Source: DASXHZ01 sp036488085
Lineage (GTDB): Bacteria; Acidobacteriota; Thermoanaerobaculia; Gp7-AA8
Assembly (NCBI GenBank): GCA_036488085.1
Contig: DASXHZ010000108.1
Location: forward strand, 34,966 to 98,965
Reading direction: 5' to 3'
DNA: 64,000 nucleotides
Positions 9,420-18,427 of the stretch are shown piece by piece. Under the pieces are notes generated by a model that saw only the letters and a program-made list of their open reading frames with translations, searched no databases and was not told where the DNA came from. The position numbers and the translations under genes were made by a program. The number at the start of each line of letters is the position of its first letter. The first letter of the stretch is position 1.

Positions 9420-10316
9420 TTGCCGAGGTATAGGGGAACCGTCTTCGTGAACGCGTCTTCCGGCGTGAAGATGCCGGCTGAGGAACTGCGTGCGCTGGAG
9501 GAGGCGGCTCGCGGCGAAGGGATCGAGGTCATCCCGCTTGGGCCGCATGTCGACATCAATCAGACCATCCGGCAGCAGTTGCGCGAGGAGCGACACCTGT
9601 TCATCGCCGCCGGCGGCGACGGTACGGTGCATCACGTCATCCAGCCGCTGGTGAACTCCGACGCGACGTTCGCCGTCATTCCGATCGGCACGTACAACCA
9701 TTTCGGCAAAGACCTCGATATCCCGCTCGATTGGCGAGCGGCGCTGGAGGTCGCGCTGAGCGGCGAGACGACGCAAATCGACGTCGCACGCGTGAACGAT
9801 CGCTACTTCGTCAACAACGTCTCGATCGGGCTTTACCCGGAGCTCGTCGTGAAACGGGAAGCGCACGGACGCGACTACCCCAAGTGGAAAGCGCGCCTTT
9901 TCGCCGCCTACGCGACGCTGCGGCACTACCCGCACGTATCGATCAATATCGAAAGCGAGCACCACCAGGAGGTCATCCGCACGCATGTGTTCATGGTCTC
10001 GAACAACGGCTACGACCTCTCGCGAGTCGGTATCGACGCGCCCCGGCCTGCGCTGACCGAGGGAAGGCTCGCGATCTACTGGCTGCCGCATCTGCCGCGC
10101 GTCGCCCTGATGAAGTTCGGCGCGCACTATCTGGCCGGCCGCGTGTCGCAAGCCCCCGGTTTCCGATCGTTCCGGACCCGGCACCTGAAGGTGCAGTCGC
10201 GGCATCAGCGGCTGCACGTCGGCATCGACGGCGAGGTGTTCACCCTCCCGACACCGCTCACGATGACGAGCGTTCCGCAGTCGCTGCTGGTGAAGGTCCC
10301 GGCTACAACTGCCTGA
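9420..10316 (+). CDS. YegS/diacylglycerol-kinase-like lipid kinase
   Basis: A 298-residue member of the DAGK catalytic family. The nucleotide-binding GGDGTVHHV is near residue 62, followed by PIGTYNHFGKDL, and the N-terminal strand is VNASSG, a variant of the usual VNPxSG. The family phosphorylates diacylglycerol, sphingoid bases or similar lipids at the inner face of the membrane. The start is TTG 9420 with GGAG about seven bases upstream; a GTG at 9447 would remove the first conserved strand. The C-terminal beta domain ending in the IDGE segment is complete. Actual lipid substrate is unknown. Confidence 0.85.
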   Translation: MPRYRGTVFVNASSGVKMPAEELRALEEAARGEGIEVIPLGPHVDINQTIRQQLREERHLFIAAGGDGTVHHVIQPLVNSDATFAVIPIGTYNHFGKDLDIPLDWRAALEVALSGETTQIDVARVNDRYFVNNVSIGLYPELVVKREAHGRDYPKWKARLFAAYATLRHYPHVSINIESEHHQEVIRTHVFMVSNNGYDLSRVGIDAPRPALTEGRLAIYWLPHLPRVALMKFGAHYLAGRVSQAPGFRSFRTRHLKVQSRHQRLHVGIDGEVFTLPTPLTMTSVPQSLLVKVPATTA

Positions 10317-10350
10317 TCGTCGACAACACATCGTGAGGCAACTCAGCGTC

Positions 10351-10356
10351 TATAAT
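10351..10356 (+). promoter_or_regulatory. Perfect -10 box (TATAAT) of asnS
   Basis: TATAAT lies 11 bases before the asnS ATG, leaving room for a leader of only about four or five bases. No Shine-Dalgarno sits between them and no clear -35 is seen. Confidence 0.6.
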
Positions 10357-10367
10357 CCCGCCTCTTC

Positions 10368-11660
10368 ATGACGACCGTACGCATCAAAGATCTCCCCCAG
10401 CACGCCGGCGAGAAAGTCACCGTCAGCGGCTGGCTGTACAACAAGCGCACCTCCGGGAAGCTCCAGTTCCCCATCATCCGCGACGGCAGCGGCTACCTCC
10501 AGTGCGTCGTCTTCAAGAAGGAAGTCTCCGAAGAGACATGGCAGGCCGCCGACGAGGTGACGCAGGAGTCGTCCGTGCGCATCGTCGGAACCGTGCGCGC
10601 CGAGGCGCGTGCGATCGGCGGCGTCGAGCTCGGCGTCGACACGTTCGAGGTCGTCAGCCAGGCGGTTGAGTACCCAATCACGCCCAAAGAGCACGGCACC
10701 GACTTCCTCATGAACCATCGCCACCTCTGGCTTCGCTCGTCGAAGCAGCACGCGATTCTCCGCGTGCGCAACGAGATCGAGAAGGCGATTCGCGACTTCT
10801 TCTACGACCGCGATTTCGTGCTGATCGACTCGCCGATCCTGACGGCGAATGCGGCCGAGGGGACGTCGACGCTGTTCGAGACCGACTACTTCGGCGAGAA
10901 GGCGTACCTCTCGCAGTCCGGGCAGCTCTACCTGGAGCCGGCCGCCGCCGCATTCGGAAAGGTCTACTGTTTCGGCCCGACGTTCCGTGCGGAGAAGTCG
11001 AAGACGCGCCGGCACCTGATGGAGTTCTGGATGGTCGAGCCCGAGGTTGCCTTTCTCGAGTTCGAGGGCCTGCAGGATCTCGCCGAGGAGTTCGTCGAGT
11101 ACGTCGTCGGCCGCGCCATCGAGCGCTGCCAGGAAGAGCTGAAGACGCTCGAGCGCGACGTCGCAAAGCTCGAAAACGTGAAGCGGCCGTTCCCGCGCAT
11201 CAGCTACCGCGACGCGATCGAGGTGCTGAAGAAGAACGGCATCGACGCGAATTTCGGCGACGACTTCGGCGGCGACGAAGAGACGATCATCGCGAACTCG
11301 TTCGATAAGCCGGTGATGATCAGCCGCTACCCGGCGCACATCAAGGCGTTCTATATGCAGCCCGACCCCGACGACCCGACGCTCGCCCTCGGCCTCGACA
11401 TGATCGCGCCCGAAGGCTACGGCGAGATCATCGGCGGCTCGCAGCGCATCCACGATTACGATCTGTTGCTCCAGCGCATCGAGGAGCACAAACTCCCGGT
11501 CGACGCCTTCCAGTGGTACCTCGACGTCCGCCGCTACGGAACGTTCCCGCACTCCGGGTTCGGCATGGGCATCGAGCGCTGCGTCGCCTGGGTCACCGGA
11601 GTCCCGCACCTGCGCGAGACGATTCCATACCCGCGCATGTTGAACAGGATCTATCCGTAG
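10368..11660 (+). CDS. asnS: Asparaginyl-tRNA synthetase
   Basis: A 430-residue class II aminoacyl-tRNA synthetase. An N-terminal OB-fold anticodon-binding domain (about 1-110) precedes the catalytic domain with motif 2 TFRAEKSKTRRHLMEFWMVE and motif 3 GFGMGIERC near the C-terminus. It charges tRNA-Asn directly. It heads an operon with rnj and uppP: rnj starts two bases after its stop. The ATG follows the TATAAT box by 11 bases, a near-leaderless layout. Length and motifs are normal. Confidence 0.97.
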   Translation: MTTVRIKDLPQHAGEKVTVSGWLYNKRTSGKLQFPIIRDGSGYLQCVVFKKEVSEETWQAADEVTQESSVRIVGTVRAEARAIGGVELGVDTFEVVSQAVEYPITPKEHGTDFLMNHRHLWLRSSKQHAILRVRNEIEKAIRDFFYDRDFVLIDSPILTANAAEGTSTLFETDYFGEKAYLSQSGQLYLEPAAAAFGKVYCFGPTFRAEKSKTRRHLMEFWMVEPEVAFLEFEGLQDLAEEFVEYVVGRAIERCQEELKTLERDVAKLENVKRPFPRISYRDAIEVLKKNGIDANFGDDFGGDEETIIANSFDKPVMISRYPAHIKAFYMQPDPDDPTLALGLDMIAPEGYGEIIGGSQRIHDYDLLLQRIEEHKLPVDAFQWYLDVRRYGTFPHSGFGMGIERCVAWVTGVPHLRETIPYPRMLNRIYP

Positions 11661-11661
11661 A

Positions 11662-13308
11662 TTGAACGGCACTTCGGGATCTCTTCGCGTCATCCCCCTA
11701 GGCGGTCTCGGGGAGATCGGGATGAATCTGATGGTGTACGAGCTCGACGATGCCGCGATCATCGTCGACTGCGGAATGATGTTTCCCGACGCCTCCACGC
11801 TCGGCGTCGACGTCATCATCCCCGACATGACGTACATCTACGAGAACGCCGCGAAGTTCAAGGCGGTGTTCCTGACGCATGGCCACGAGGACCACATCGG
11901 CGCGGTGCCTTTTCTCCTCGAGCGCGTCCCGCTCCCGGTGTATGGCCTCCCGCTCACCCTCGGCTTCGTCCGCGACAAGTTGGAGGAGATGGGGGTCGAC
12001 GACATCGAGTTGCGCGGCATCGCGCCGCGGGAAACGGTGGAGATCGGCCCCTTCCGCGTCGAGGCATTGCGCGTGACGCACTCGATCGTCGACGCCGTCG
12101 GCTACGCGATCGGTACCCCGGCCGGCACGGTGATCCATACGGGCGATTTCAAGATCGACCACACACCGATCGACGCGAAGACGACCGACATCGCACGCTT
12201 CGCGCACTACGGCGAAGAAGGCGTTCTCCTCCTCGTCAGCGATTCGACGAACGCCCTGATCGCCGGCCACTGTCCCTCGGAGCGCACGGTCGGCAGCGGT
12301 CTCGATCGCGTTTTCAGCCAGGCGAAGGGGCGGATCATCGTCACGACGTTTGCGTCGCACATCCACCGCGTGCAGCAGGTGGTCGACCTCGCGCGCAAGC
12401 ACCGCCGCAAGGTGCTGATGATCGGCCGCTCGCTTGTCGACAACTCGGAGACGGCCGAGCGCCTCGGCTACCTTCGCATCCCGCGCGAAGTGCGCGCCTC
12501 GGGCAGCGAGCTCGATCCGCGGGAGCTCGTCATCATGACGACCGGCACGCAGGGGGAGCCGACTTCGGCGCTCTCGCGGATGGCGGTCGGCGAGCACAAA
12601 CAGATCACGATCGAGAAGGGCGACCTCGTCGTCATCTCCGCGCGAACGATTCCGGGCAACGAGCGCCCGGTCTCACGTCTCATCGACAACCTCTATCGGC
12701 GTGGCGCCGAGGTCATTTCGAACGAGCAGCCGGACACGCACGTGTCAGGGCATGCGTGTCAGGAAGAGCTGAAGCTGATGCTCAGCCTGACGCGGCCGAA
12801 GTTCTTCATCCCGATGCACGGCACGCTGCGGCATCTGATTCATCACGGCCGGCTGGCGAAGGACGTTGGCGTGTCGCACGGCGTCGTCATCACGAACGGT
12901 CAGGTTGCGACCGTGACTCCCGAGGCGATTCAGGTCGGCGAGGAGCGAGTGGCGCAGGGGAAGGTGTTCATCGACGCCGAGGCGGAGGAAGTGCCGGAGG
13001 TCGTCGTTCGCGACCGGCAGCACCTTTCCGAAGACGGCTTCGTGATCGTCGTCGTGATCCTCGACAGTAACGCGAGACTTATCCGCGAGCCGGAGATCAT
13101 CACGCGCGGGCTCCTGCACGTGGACGAGAGCCAGGACATCCTCGCCGAGGTGCGCCAGCACGTGGTCGGCATAATCAATGAAGGAGCGGCGGAGGAGTTG
13201 CGAGAGAGCGGTCTTCTGCAGGAAAAACTCCGCGCCGCGCTCAAGCGCTACTTCCGAAAAGAAATGGGACGCCGGCCAATGATCCTGCCGGTCGTCTGGG
13301 AAATGTAA
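11662..13308 (+). CDS. rnj: Ribonuclease J
   Basis: A 548-residue metallo-beta-lactamase/beta-CASP ribonuclease. The zinc site HGHEDHIG is near residue 73, beta-CASP motifs follow (SDSTNA, TFASHIHR, PGNE), then HVSGHA and PMHGTLRH, and a short C-terminal dimerisation domain ends the protein. RNase J combines 5'-to-3' exonuclease and endonuclease activities in mRNA decay and rRNA processing. The start is TTG one base after the asnS stop. The uppP ATG follows its own stop with no gap, so the three genes form one unit. Confidence 0.96.
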   Translation: MNGTSGSLRVIPLGGLGEIGMNLMVYELDDAAIIVDCGMMFPDASTLGVDVIIPDMTYIYENAAKFKAVFLTHGHEDHIGAVPFLLERVPLPVYGLPLTLGFVRDKLEEMGVDDIELRGIAPRETVEIGPFRVEALRVTHSIVDAVGYAIGTPAGTVIHTGDFKIDHTPIDAKTTDIARFAHYGEEGVLLLVSDSTNALIAGHCPSERTVGSGLDRVFSQAKGRIIVTTFASHIHRVQQVVDLARKHRRKVLMIGRSLVDNSETAERLGYLRIPREVRASGSELDPRELVIMTTGTQGEPTSALSRMAVGEHKQITIEKGDLVVISARTIPGNERPVSRLIDNLYRRGAEVISNEQPDTHVSGHACQEELKLMLSLTRPKFFIPMHGTLRHLIHHGRLAKDVGVSHGVVITNGQVATVTPEAIQVGEERVAQGKVFIDAEAEEVPEVVVRDRQHLSEDGFVIVVVILDSNARLIREPEIITRGLLHVDESQDILAEVRQHVVGIINEGAAEELRESGLLQEKLRAALKRYFRKEMGRRPMILPVVWEM

Positions 13309-14136
13309 ATGTCGATCATCGAAGCGATCGTCCTCGGCCTGGTGCAGGGTCTGACGGAGTTCATCCCGATCTCCTCCACGGCGCACCTCGAGATCGTCCC
13401 GGTGCTCCTCGGGTGGGGCGATCCCGGCGCCGCGGCGTCGGCGGTCATCCAGTTCGGGACGCTCCTCGCCGCCATCATCTATTTCTTTCGGGACATCGTC
13501 CGGCTGGTCGCCGGCTTTTTCCGCGGCCTCGTAAATCGCCATCCGCTCGCGGACGTCGACTCGCGCGAGGCGTGGCTGGTCGTCATTGGCACGATCCCGG
13601 TCGTCATCCTCGGGCTGCTCCTGAAGAAACACATCGAGACGACCTTCCGCAGCCTTTGGGTGATCGTCACGATGGTGATCGTCGTGGCGATTCTTCTGCA
13701 CATCGCGGAGCTTTTCGCCAAGCGCGCGCAGCTCCGGCAGTTCGACGACATGAGGGTTCCCGACGCCGTGGCCATCGGCCTCGGCCAGTGCCTCGCGCTC
13801 ATCCCCGGCTCCTCGCGGAGCGGCTCGACGATCATGGCCGCGCTCTTCCGAAAAATCGATCGCCCGAACGCGGCGCGCTATTCGTTCCTGCTCTCGATCC
13901 CCGCGGTCGGGGGTGCGGGACTACTGGAGCTGGTCAAGGAGCGGCACCACCTCGCATCGCTCGGCTGGACGCCGATCATCATCTCGATCGCCGTCTCCTT
14001 CGTGACCGGCTATGCCTCGATCTGGTTCCTGCTCCGCTACCTTCGCACGCACACGACGTACGTCTTCATCTACTACCGCTACATCCTCGGTCTCGTGATG
14101 ATCGGACTGCTCGTGAGCGGGTGGCTGAAGCCCTAG
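13309..14136 (+). CDS. uppP: Undecaprenyl-diphosphatase
   Basis: A 275-residue polytopic inner-membrane protein of the BacA/UppP family. Conserved motif 1 is QGLTEFIPISSTAH near residue 11 and motif 2 PGSSRSGST is near residue 166. It recycles undecaprenyl diphosphate to the monophosphate carrier used for peptidoglycan and glycan synthesis. It begins immediately after the rnj stop and is the last gene of the asnS operon. Its stop codon overlaps the stop of the convergent hpt gene by two or three bases. Confidence 0.97.
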   Translation: MSIIEAIVLGLVQGLTEFIPISSTAHLEIVPVLLGWGDPGAAASAVIQFGTLLAAIIYFFRDIVRLVAGFFRGLVNRHPLADVDSREAWLVVIGTIPVVILGLLLKKHIETTFRSLWVIVTMVIVVAILLHIAELFAKRAQLRQFDDMRVPDAVAIGLGQCLALIPGSSRSGSTIMAALFRKIDRPNAARYSFLLSIPAVGGAGLLELVKERHHLASLGWTPIIISIAVSFVTGYASIWFLLRYLRTHTTYVFIYYRYILGLVMIGLLVSGWLKP

Positions 14137-14648
14137 TCCGAGAGGACCTGCACCTCAGCGACGTTGCGGTACTTCTCGGCGAAGTCGAGGCCGTAGCCGA
14201 CGACGAATTTCGGCTCGATCGAGAAGCCGACATACTCGGCCTTGAAGTCGACACGGCGTGCGGCGGCTTTGTCGAGGAACGTGGCGGTGGCGACGCGGAC
14301 GGCGCCGCGGCCTTCGATGTAGCGGTGGATCTCATTGATCGTCAGCCCGCTGTCGATGATGTCCTCGACGATCAGCACGTTCTTGTTGTGCATGTCGAGC
14401 TGCGGCTCTTTGAGGACCGTGACGACGCCGGAGGAGTACTTCTCGTTGCCGTAGCTCGACACCTGGATGAAGTCGAGCCGCACGTCCATATCCATGTGCC
14501 GCAGAAGGTCGGTGCAGAAGAAGACGGCTCCCTTCAATACACAGAGGGCAATCAGCTCCTGCCCGCGAAAGTCGTCAGCGATCTGTTTTCCCATCTCCGC
14601 GACGCGCTGATCGATCTGCGCGCGCGTGAACAACGTCGTCTGCGCCAT
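14133..14648 (-). CDS. hpt: Hypoxanthine phosphoribosyltransferase
   Basis: A 171-residue type I phosphoribosyltransferase. The PRPP-binding loop is VLIVEDIIDSGLT, and the FFCTDLLRHM and SYGNEKYSSG segments are typical of bacterial Hpt. It salvages hypoxanthine and guanine to IMP and GMP. The reading frame stays open far upstream to 15533, but conserved sequence begins only at the ATG at 14648; everything upstream lies over the FAH gene and is not homologous. A TATCAT box eight bases before this ATG supports it as a near-leaderless start. Confidence 0.94.
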   Translation of the reverse strand: MAQTTLFTRAQIDQRVAEMGKQIADDFRGQELIALCVLKGAVFFCTDLLRHMDMDVRLDFIQVSSYGNEKYSSGVVTVLKEPQLDMHNKNVLIVEDIIDSGLTINEIHRYIEGRGAVRVATATFLDKAAARRVDFKAEYVGFSIEPKFVVGYGLDFAEKYRNVAEVQVLSD

Positions 14649-14656
14649 GGCGGCGA

Positions 14657-14666
14657 ATGATACATT
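14657..14666. promoter_or_regulatory. Overlapping divergent -10 boxes between hpt and the FAH gene
   Basis: The shared ATGATACATT reads as TATCAT on the minus strand (eight bases before the hpt ATG) and contains TACATT on the plus strand (nine bases before the FAH-family ATG). The 27-bp gap holds no Shine-Dalgarno for either gene, so both mRNAs probably begin within a few bases of their start codons and the two promoters cannot be fully occupied together. Confidence 0.5.
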
Positions 14667-14675
14667 CGGCGCGTC

Positions 14676-15359
14676 ATGAAAACGTACCGATTCCTCGACG
14701 GCGGTCATGTGCGGGAGGCCTCGCAGCTTCCCGCGAATGCCGCCGTTCTCGTCCCGTGCGCCCCCACCAAGATCGTCTGCGTCGGCCGCAACTATGCCGA
14801 CCACGCGAAAGAGCTCGGGAACGAGGCGCCGACGGAGCCGATCCTCTTCCTCAAGCCGCCCAGCGCGCTGCTGGCCGCGGGCGGAAAGATCCAGCGCCCC
14901 GCGATGTCGCAACGCGTCGACTATGAGGGGGAGCTCGCGATCGTCATCGGTACGATCGCGAAGAACGTGAAGCGTGCCGACTGGCGCGACTTCGTCCGCG
15001 GCTTCACGTGCGCGAATGACGTCACTGCGCGGGATCTCCAGAAAAAAGACGTCCAGTTCACGCGCGCCAAGAGCTTCGACACGTTTTGTGCGCTCGGCCC
15101 CTCCATCGAGGACGACCTCGACGTCTCCGCGCTGAAGCTGCAGACGCGGGTGAACGGCGCCGTGAAGCAGGACGGCAACACGTCGCAGATGGTCTTCCCC
15201 TGCGATTTCCTGATCGAGTTCATCTCCTCGATCATGACCCTCCTTCCCGGCGACGTGATCCTCACCGGCACGCCGGCCGGTGTCGGCCCGCTGAGCGCCG
15301 GGGACGATGTGGAAGTCGAGATCGAGGGGATCGGCACGCTGCGGAATGTCGTTGCGTGA
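14676..15359 (+). CDS. Fumarylacetoacetate hydrolase family protein
   Basis: A 227-residue FAH-fold protein. The segment CVGRNYADHAKELG near residue 34 opens the domain, and the metal-site acidic residues appear in DYEGELA (near 89) and later in the CANDVTARDLQ loop. TGTPAGVGPL is the usual C-terminal motif. The family includes acylpyruvases, fumarylpyruvate hydrolases and oxaloacetate tautomerases/decarboxylases, and the sequence alone does not separate these. The last 14 bases overlap the start of the nucleotidyltransferase gene, so these two are probably cotranscribed. Confidence 0.88.
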   Translation: MKTYRFLDGGHVREASQLPANAAVLVPCAPTKIVCVGRNYADHAKELGNEAPTEPILFLKPPSALLAAGGKIQRPAMSQRVDYEGELAIVIGTIAKNVKRADWRDFVRGFTCANDVTARDLQKKDVQFTRAKSFDTFCALGPSIEDDLDVSALKLQTRVNGAVKQDGNTSQMVFPCDFLIEFISSIMTLLPGDVILTGTPAGVGPLSAGDDVEVEIEGIGTLRNVVA

Positions 15360-16446
15360 ACGCCTTATCGAGCTCTTTCCCGCGCTCACGAAGCTGCCGC
15401 ACGATTCGTACGTCGTCGGCGGCGCCGTCCGCGACCTGCTGAGCGGCAGGACACCGGCCGACGTCGACATCGCCTGCCATGACGCGCTTGCCTGCGCGCG
15501 AACACTCGGCCGCAAGACTATCCGGCTCGGCAAGAGCGATCACCTCGAAGCGTGGCGTGTTGTCGTTCCTTTCGGCGGCGCCTCGCACGTCTACGACTTC
15601 GCCGAGATCCTCGATGGCGACATCGTCGCGGACCTCGGACGCCGCGATTTCACGGTCAACGCGATGGCGGTAGCTCTCGACACGGGCGAACTGCTCGATC
15701 CGCACGATGGACAACGAGATCTCGCCGCGAGCATCGTGCGCATGGTCAATCCACAAAACTTTGATGACGATCCGCTCCGGATGCTCAAAGCGGTGCGTAT
15801 GGCCGTGGTGCACGGATTCGAAATCGACAGCGTGACGGTCGATGCGATTCGCCCACGTGCCGCGCGGATTACGGATGTGGCGACCGAGCGAGTGACGTAC
15901 GAGCTGTCGCTGATCTTCTCGGCTGGTGCGCTACGGAAGGCAATCGCCCTACTGCAAGACACAGCTCTCGCGGCGGCGCTGTACCTCCGGACGCCCGATG
16001 TACGCGAGGACGCCGTGCCGCTGTCGGCAAGCCTCGCGCTCGTGGTTGGCGATCCGCGCGGTTACGGCGAACGCTGGCGCTGGAGCGACGCGCTGATCCG
16101 CGAGGTCCTCACGCTGCAGCGCCTAGTCGATCGTCACGACCGCATCGCGCTCTACGACGCCGGCGAACGAACCTCTCGCGAACTGCCGCCGCTCCTTCGA
16201 GCCGTCGGCCGCGACGACACACTCGATCTACCCGATTTCAACGCCAAACCGCTTTTGACCGGCGACGAGATCGCGCAGATCGCGCACCTCGATCCCGGCC
16301 CCGAGCTCGGCCGCCGCAAGCGTGCGCTCCTCGAAGCCGAGATACGCGGCACCGTGAAGACGCGCGAGGACGCCGTCGAATTTATCCTCCGGCGCACAGC
16401 GCCGGAGGATCTGGAGCCCACAGGCGGAGAACCGCACGGCAGGTAG
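15346..16446 (+). CDS. CCA tRNA nucleotidyltransferase / poly(A) polymerase family
   Basis: A 366-residue class II nucleotidyltransferase. VVGGAVRDLLSGRTPADVDIA contains the G-G-x-V-R-D-L-L motif and the DxD metal pair, RRDFTVNAMAV is motif C, and DDPLRMLKAVRMA is motif D. The family adds CCA to tRNA 3' ends or poly(A) to RNA. Both tRNA genes in this window encode CCA, so its role here may be repair. The start used is ATG 15346, within the 3' end of the FAH gene; an ATG at 15307 would add 13 unconserved residues. The C-terminal codons contain a long hairpin. Confidence 0.88.
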   Translation: MSLRERLIELFPALTKLPHDSYVVGGAVRDLLSGRTPADVDIACHDALACARTLGRKTIRLGKSDHLEAWRVVVPFGGASHVYDFAEILDGDIVADLGRRDFTVNAMAVALDTGELLDPHDGQRDLAASIVRMVNPQNFDDDPLRMLKAVRMAVVHGFEIDSVTVDAIRPRAARITDVATERVTYELSLIFSAGALRKAIALLQDTALAAALYLRTPDVREDAVPLSASLALVVGDPRGYGERWRWSDALIREVLTLQRLVDRHDRIALYDAGERTSRELPPLLRAVGRDDTLDLPDFNAKPLLTGDEIAQIAHLDPGPELGRRKRALLEAEIRGTVKTREDAVEFILRRTAPEDLEPTGGEPHGR

Positions 16447-16474
16447 GCACCCGATCCTCCGCTTCGCGGAGGAT
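16384..16474. repeat. Two related stem-loops at the end of the nucleotidyltransferase gene
   Basis: A perfect 12-bp stem with a 3-base loop (16384-16410, inside the last codons) is followed by a perfect 9-bp stem with a 3-base loop (16454-16474, in the convergent gap). Both stems share ATCCTCCG/CGGAGGAT. Neither is followed by a T tract on either strand, so this is a processing or repeat element, or at best a weak bidirectional terminator. Confidence 0.7.
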
Positions 16475-16481
16475 GAATTGC

Positions 16482-17150
16482 TTACCGAGTGAGCTGAATG
16501 TGAATCTCGCCCGCCGTGGTGTGGAGATACACGCGTCCGCGGCCACCGTTCGGGTTTTCCCAACGAATGCGTCCCGGGAAGACGCCCTCGTTATTGATCG
16601 ACGAGTCGCCGAGGTGCGCGTGCACTTCACCGACCATCACGGAGGCGTCGAGATTTCGCACGTCGACCCGCGGCACGGTCGCGTGAATCTCGCCCGCATG
16701 CAGGTCGACGTCGAGATCGCCGAACGATCCGTCGAAGTGGATCTCGCCGTATTTCGTCTCGAGCTCCACGTTCACGCCGTGTGGCACCTCGACGGTTGCC
16801 TCGATCGCGGTGAACTTCTCGATCCGCCAGCCGCGTGCATTCGGGCCGAAGTTGCGCCGGATGACCGCTTCGTCGCCGTTGACGTAGACGCCCACGGAGA
16901 CGTCGTCGACGATCCGCTGCTGCTCGTTTCGGCTGTCCCAGCGGTCGTAGTCGCGCTTCGACTGTCCGCTGACACGCACCATGTTGCCGGTGCTGTTGAC
17001 GATACGGACCTCGCCGGCCGGAATCTCGACGAGCACGCGGCGGACCCCCGGGCCGCGCGCGGCCGATTCGAAGTGGTGGGTGACGACGCGATCGGCGTAC
17101 GCCGAGGCGCTAACGAGAAGGATGGCTCCCGCGAAAAGTGCTCTTCTCAT
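16482..17150 (-). CDS. Exported DUF4097-like beta-strand repeat protein
   Basis: A 222-residue protein with a signal peptide (about 1-19, ending SAYA). The rest is a repetitive right-handed beta structure with alternating V/I and G/D residues and the recurring GEIH/GEVH/GEVRI turns typical of DUF4097 adhesin-like proteins. It is the third gene of an operon behind an ECF sigma factor and its anti-sigma factor, an arrangement common for DUF4097 proteins. It is probably periplasmic or envelope-associated and may be part of the stress response the sigma factor controls. No catalytic residues are visible. Confidence 0.78.
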   Translation of the reverse strand: MRRALFAGAILLVSASAYADRVVTHHFESAARGPGVRRVLVEIPAGEVRIVNSTGNMVRVSGQSKRDYDRWDSRNEQQRIVDDVSVGVYVNGDEAVIRRNFGPNARGWRIEKFTAIEATVEVPHGVNVELETKYGEIHFDGSFGDLDVDLHAGEIHATVPRVDVRNLDASVMVGEVHAHLGDSSINNEGVFPGRIRWENPNGGRGRVYLHTTAGEIHIQLTR

Positions 17151-17169
17151 GTCGAGAGAAACGAAAGAG

Positions 17170-17808
17170 CTAGGAAAAGGTTTCCCTCAGCGTCTCGAGC
17201 TCGCCTCGCGGGATGTCGCCAATCGCGAAGTAGGCGATCCCGTTGCGACGCCATGAGACGACGGTCATTTGCGGAATCATCGCGATGCGCGGCACTTCGT
17301 CGCCGCTGAAGGCAAGGACGGAGATCCGGTGCGCGCCTTTCGTTACGAGGAGGTATGCGCCCGGCTGTCCGCGCCAGAAGACGACACGCCCTCCTGCGAC
17401 TCGGAACGGCGTCTTCGACAGATCGGGAACATCGACGGCGAACGGCACCCGCCCCTCGAACCACGGCTTCACGGTGTGGCGGTCGGTCGAAATGACGTCG
17501 ACCGGCTGCGCGCTCGCGACGATGGTGCTGTGCATGTCGATCAGCTCGCGCGCCGCATCGCGGCTGCGAACGTAGATGATCGAGAGCACAGCGACGGTCG
17601 CAATCGCTGCAGCGATCGCTACCCACGATATGTCGCGACGCCGTCGCTGCGGAGGCATACGGCGCGGCAGTGCCGCAATCGCGCGTTTCATCTGAACGAT
17701 TGCCAGCACCTCGTTCGAGCAGCGGAGACACTCGGAAAGGTGCGGGTGGAAATCGAGCTCGCCATCGCCGACGCGTTCGATGTCGAGAGGGGAGAGATGT
17801 TCGCTCAT
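17170..17808 (-). CDS. Membrane-anchored zinc-finger anti-sigma factor
   Basis: A 212-residue protein. The N-terminal cytosolic domain has HPHLSECLRCSNE, the H-x3-C-x2-C zinc-binding motif of ZAS anti-sigma factors, near residue 21. One membrane segment is at about 61-80, followed by a basic stop-transfer run and a periplasmic domain of about 130 residues. It should hold the sigma factor encoded immediately upstream inactive until an envelope signal arrives. Its ATG overlaps the sigma gene stop (ATGA), the usual coupling for such pairs. Confidence 0.85.
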   Translation of the reverse strand: MSEHLSPLDIERVGDGELDFHPHLSECLRCSNEVLAIVQMKRAIAALPRRMPPQRRRRDISWVAIAAAIATVAVLSIIYVRSRDAARELIDMHSTIVASAQPVDVISTDRHTVKPWFEGRVPFAVDVPDLSKTPFRVAGGRVVFWRGQPGAYLLVTKGAHRISVLAFSGDEVPRIAMIPQMTVVSWRRNGIAYFAIGDIPRGELETLRETFS

Positions 17809-18329
17809 CTGATCCCTCGTAGCGCCTCACGGACTCGGCGTCTCGCACGCAACAGGCGCGAAGTCACGGTGCCGACCGGAATCGACAGCGTCTCCGCGAT
17901 CTCCTTGTAACTCATGGCCTCGACGTCGCTGAGCAGCAGCACCTCGCGGAACGGCAGCGGGAGTTCCTCGATCGCGCGGCGCAACGCGTCAGCCGTGAAG
18001 CGTCCGAGAAACAGCGACTCCGGCGTGCGGCCGTCGATGACCGCAGGGCCCATCTGTTCGTACTCATCGGGATCATCATCGATCGAGATCTGCGGCGCCG
18101 CGCGCAGGCCCGTGCGCGACGTGAGGAACGTGTTCCGGAGAATGCGATAGATCCACGCACGGAAGTTCGTTCCGGTCGAGAACGATCCGAACCCGCGGAA
18201 TGCCTTGAGATACGTCTCCTGCACGAGATCCTCTGCCTCGTTTCCATCGCGCGTCAGCCAGTGCGCGTAGTCGTAGAGCTGCCCGAAGAGCGGCGTCGCC
18301 AACTCCTCGAACGTCGGCCCGTTCGCCAT
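17805..18329 (-). CDS. ECF sigma factor (RpoE-like)
   Basis: A 174-residue group 4 sigma factor. Region 2 has EAEDLVQETYLKAFRGF and NFRAWIYRILRNTFL; region 4 has LPLPFREVLLLSDVEAMSYKEIAE followed by the GTVTSRLLRARRRVREAL recognition helix. The start used is ATG 18329. The open frame continues to 18518, but that part runs into the divergent phosphoesterase gene and lacks sigma similarity. It leads the operon with the anti-sigma factor and the DUF4097 protein. Confidence 0.93.
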   Translation of the reverse strand: MANGPTFEELATPLFGQLYDYAHWLTRDGNEAEDLVQETYLKAFRGFGSFSTGTNFRAWIYRILRNTFLTSRTGLRAAPQISIDDDPDEYEQMGPAVIDGRTPESLFLGRFTADALRRAIEELPLPFREVLLLSDVEAMSYKEIAETLSIPVGTVTSRLLRARRRVREALRGIR

Positions 18330-18427
18330 TCCCGAAGTACTTCTACCCTGTAACCGGCCAACCTCAAAAAAAAGCCCGGCGGGATGAAGAAAGCTGCCGG
18401 CGAGTTCCATCGGTCGAAAGGAAGGCC

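Noticed and set aside
14649..15533. Long upstream extension of the hpt frame
   Set aside because: It lies entirely over the FAH gene on the opposite strand and has no Hpt similarity; the promoter box next to ATG 14648 supports the short form.
18334..18343. GAAGTACTTC palindrome before the ECF sigma gene as an operator
   Set aside because: It is only ten bases long and close to the start codon; nothing else in the window repeats it, so there is no support beyond chance.
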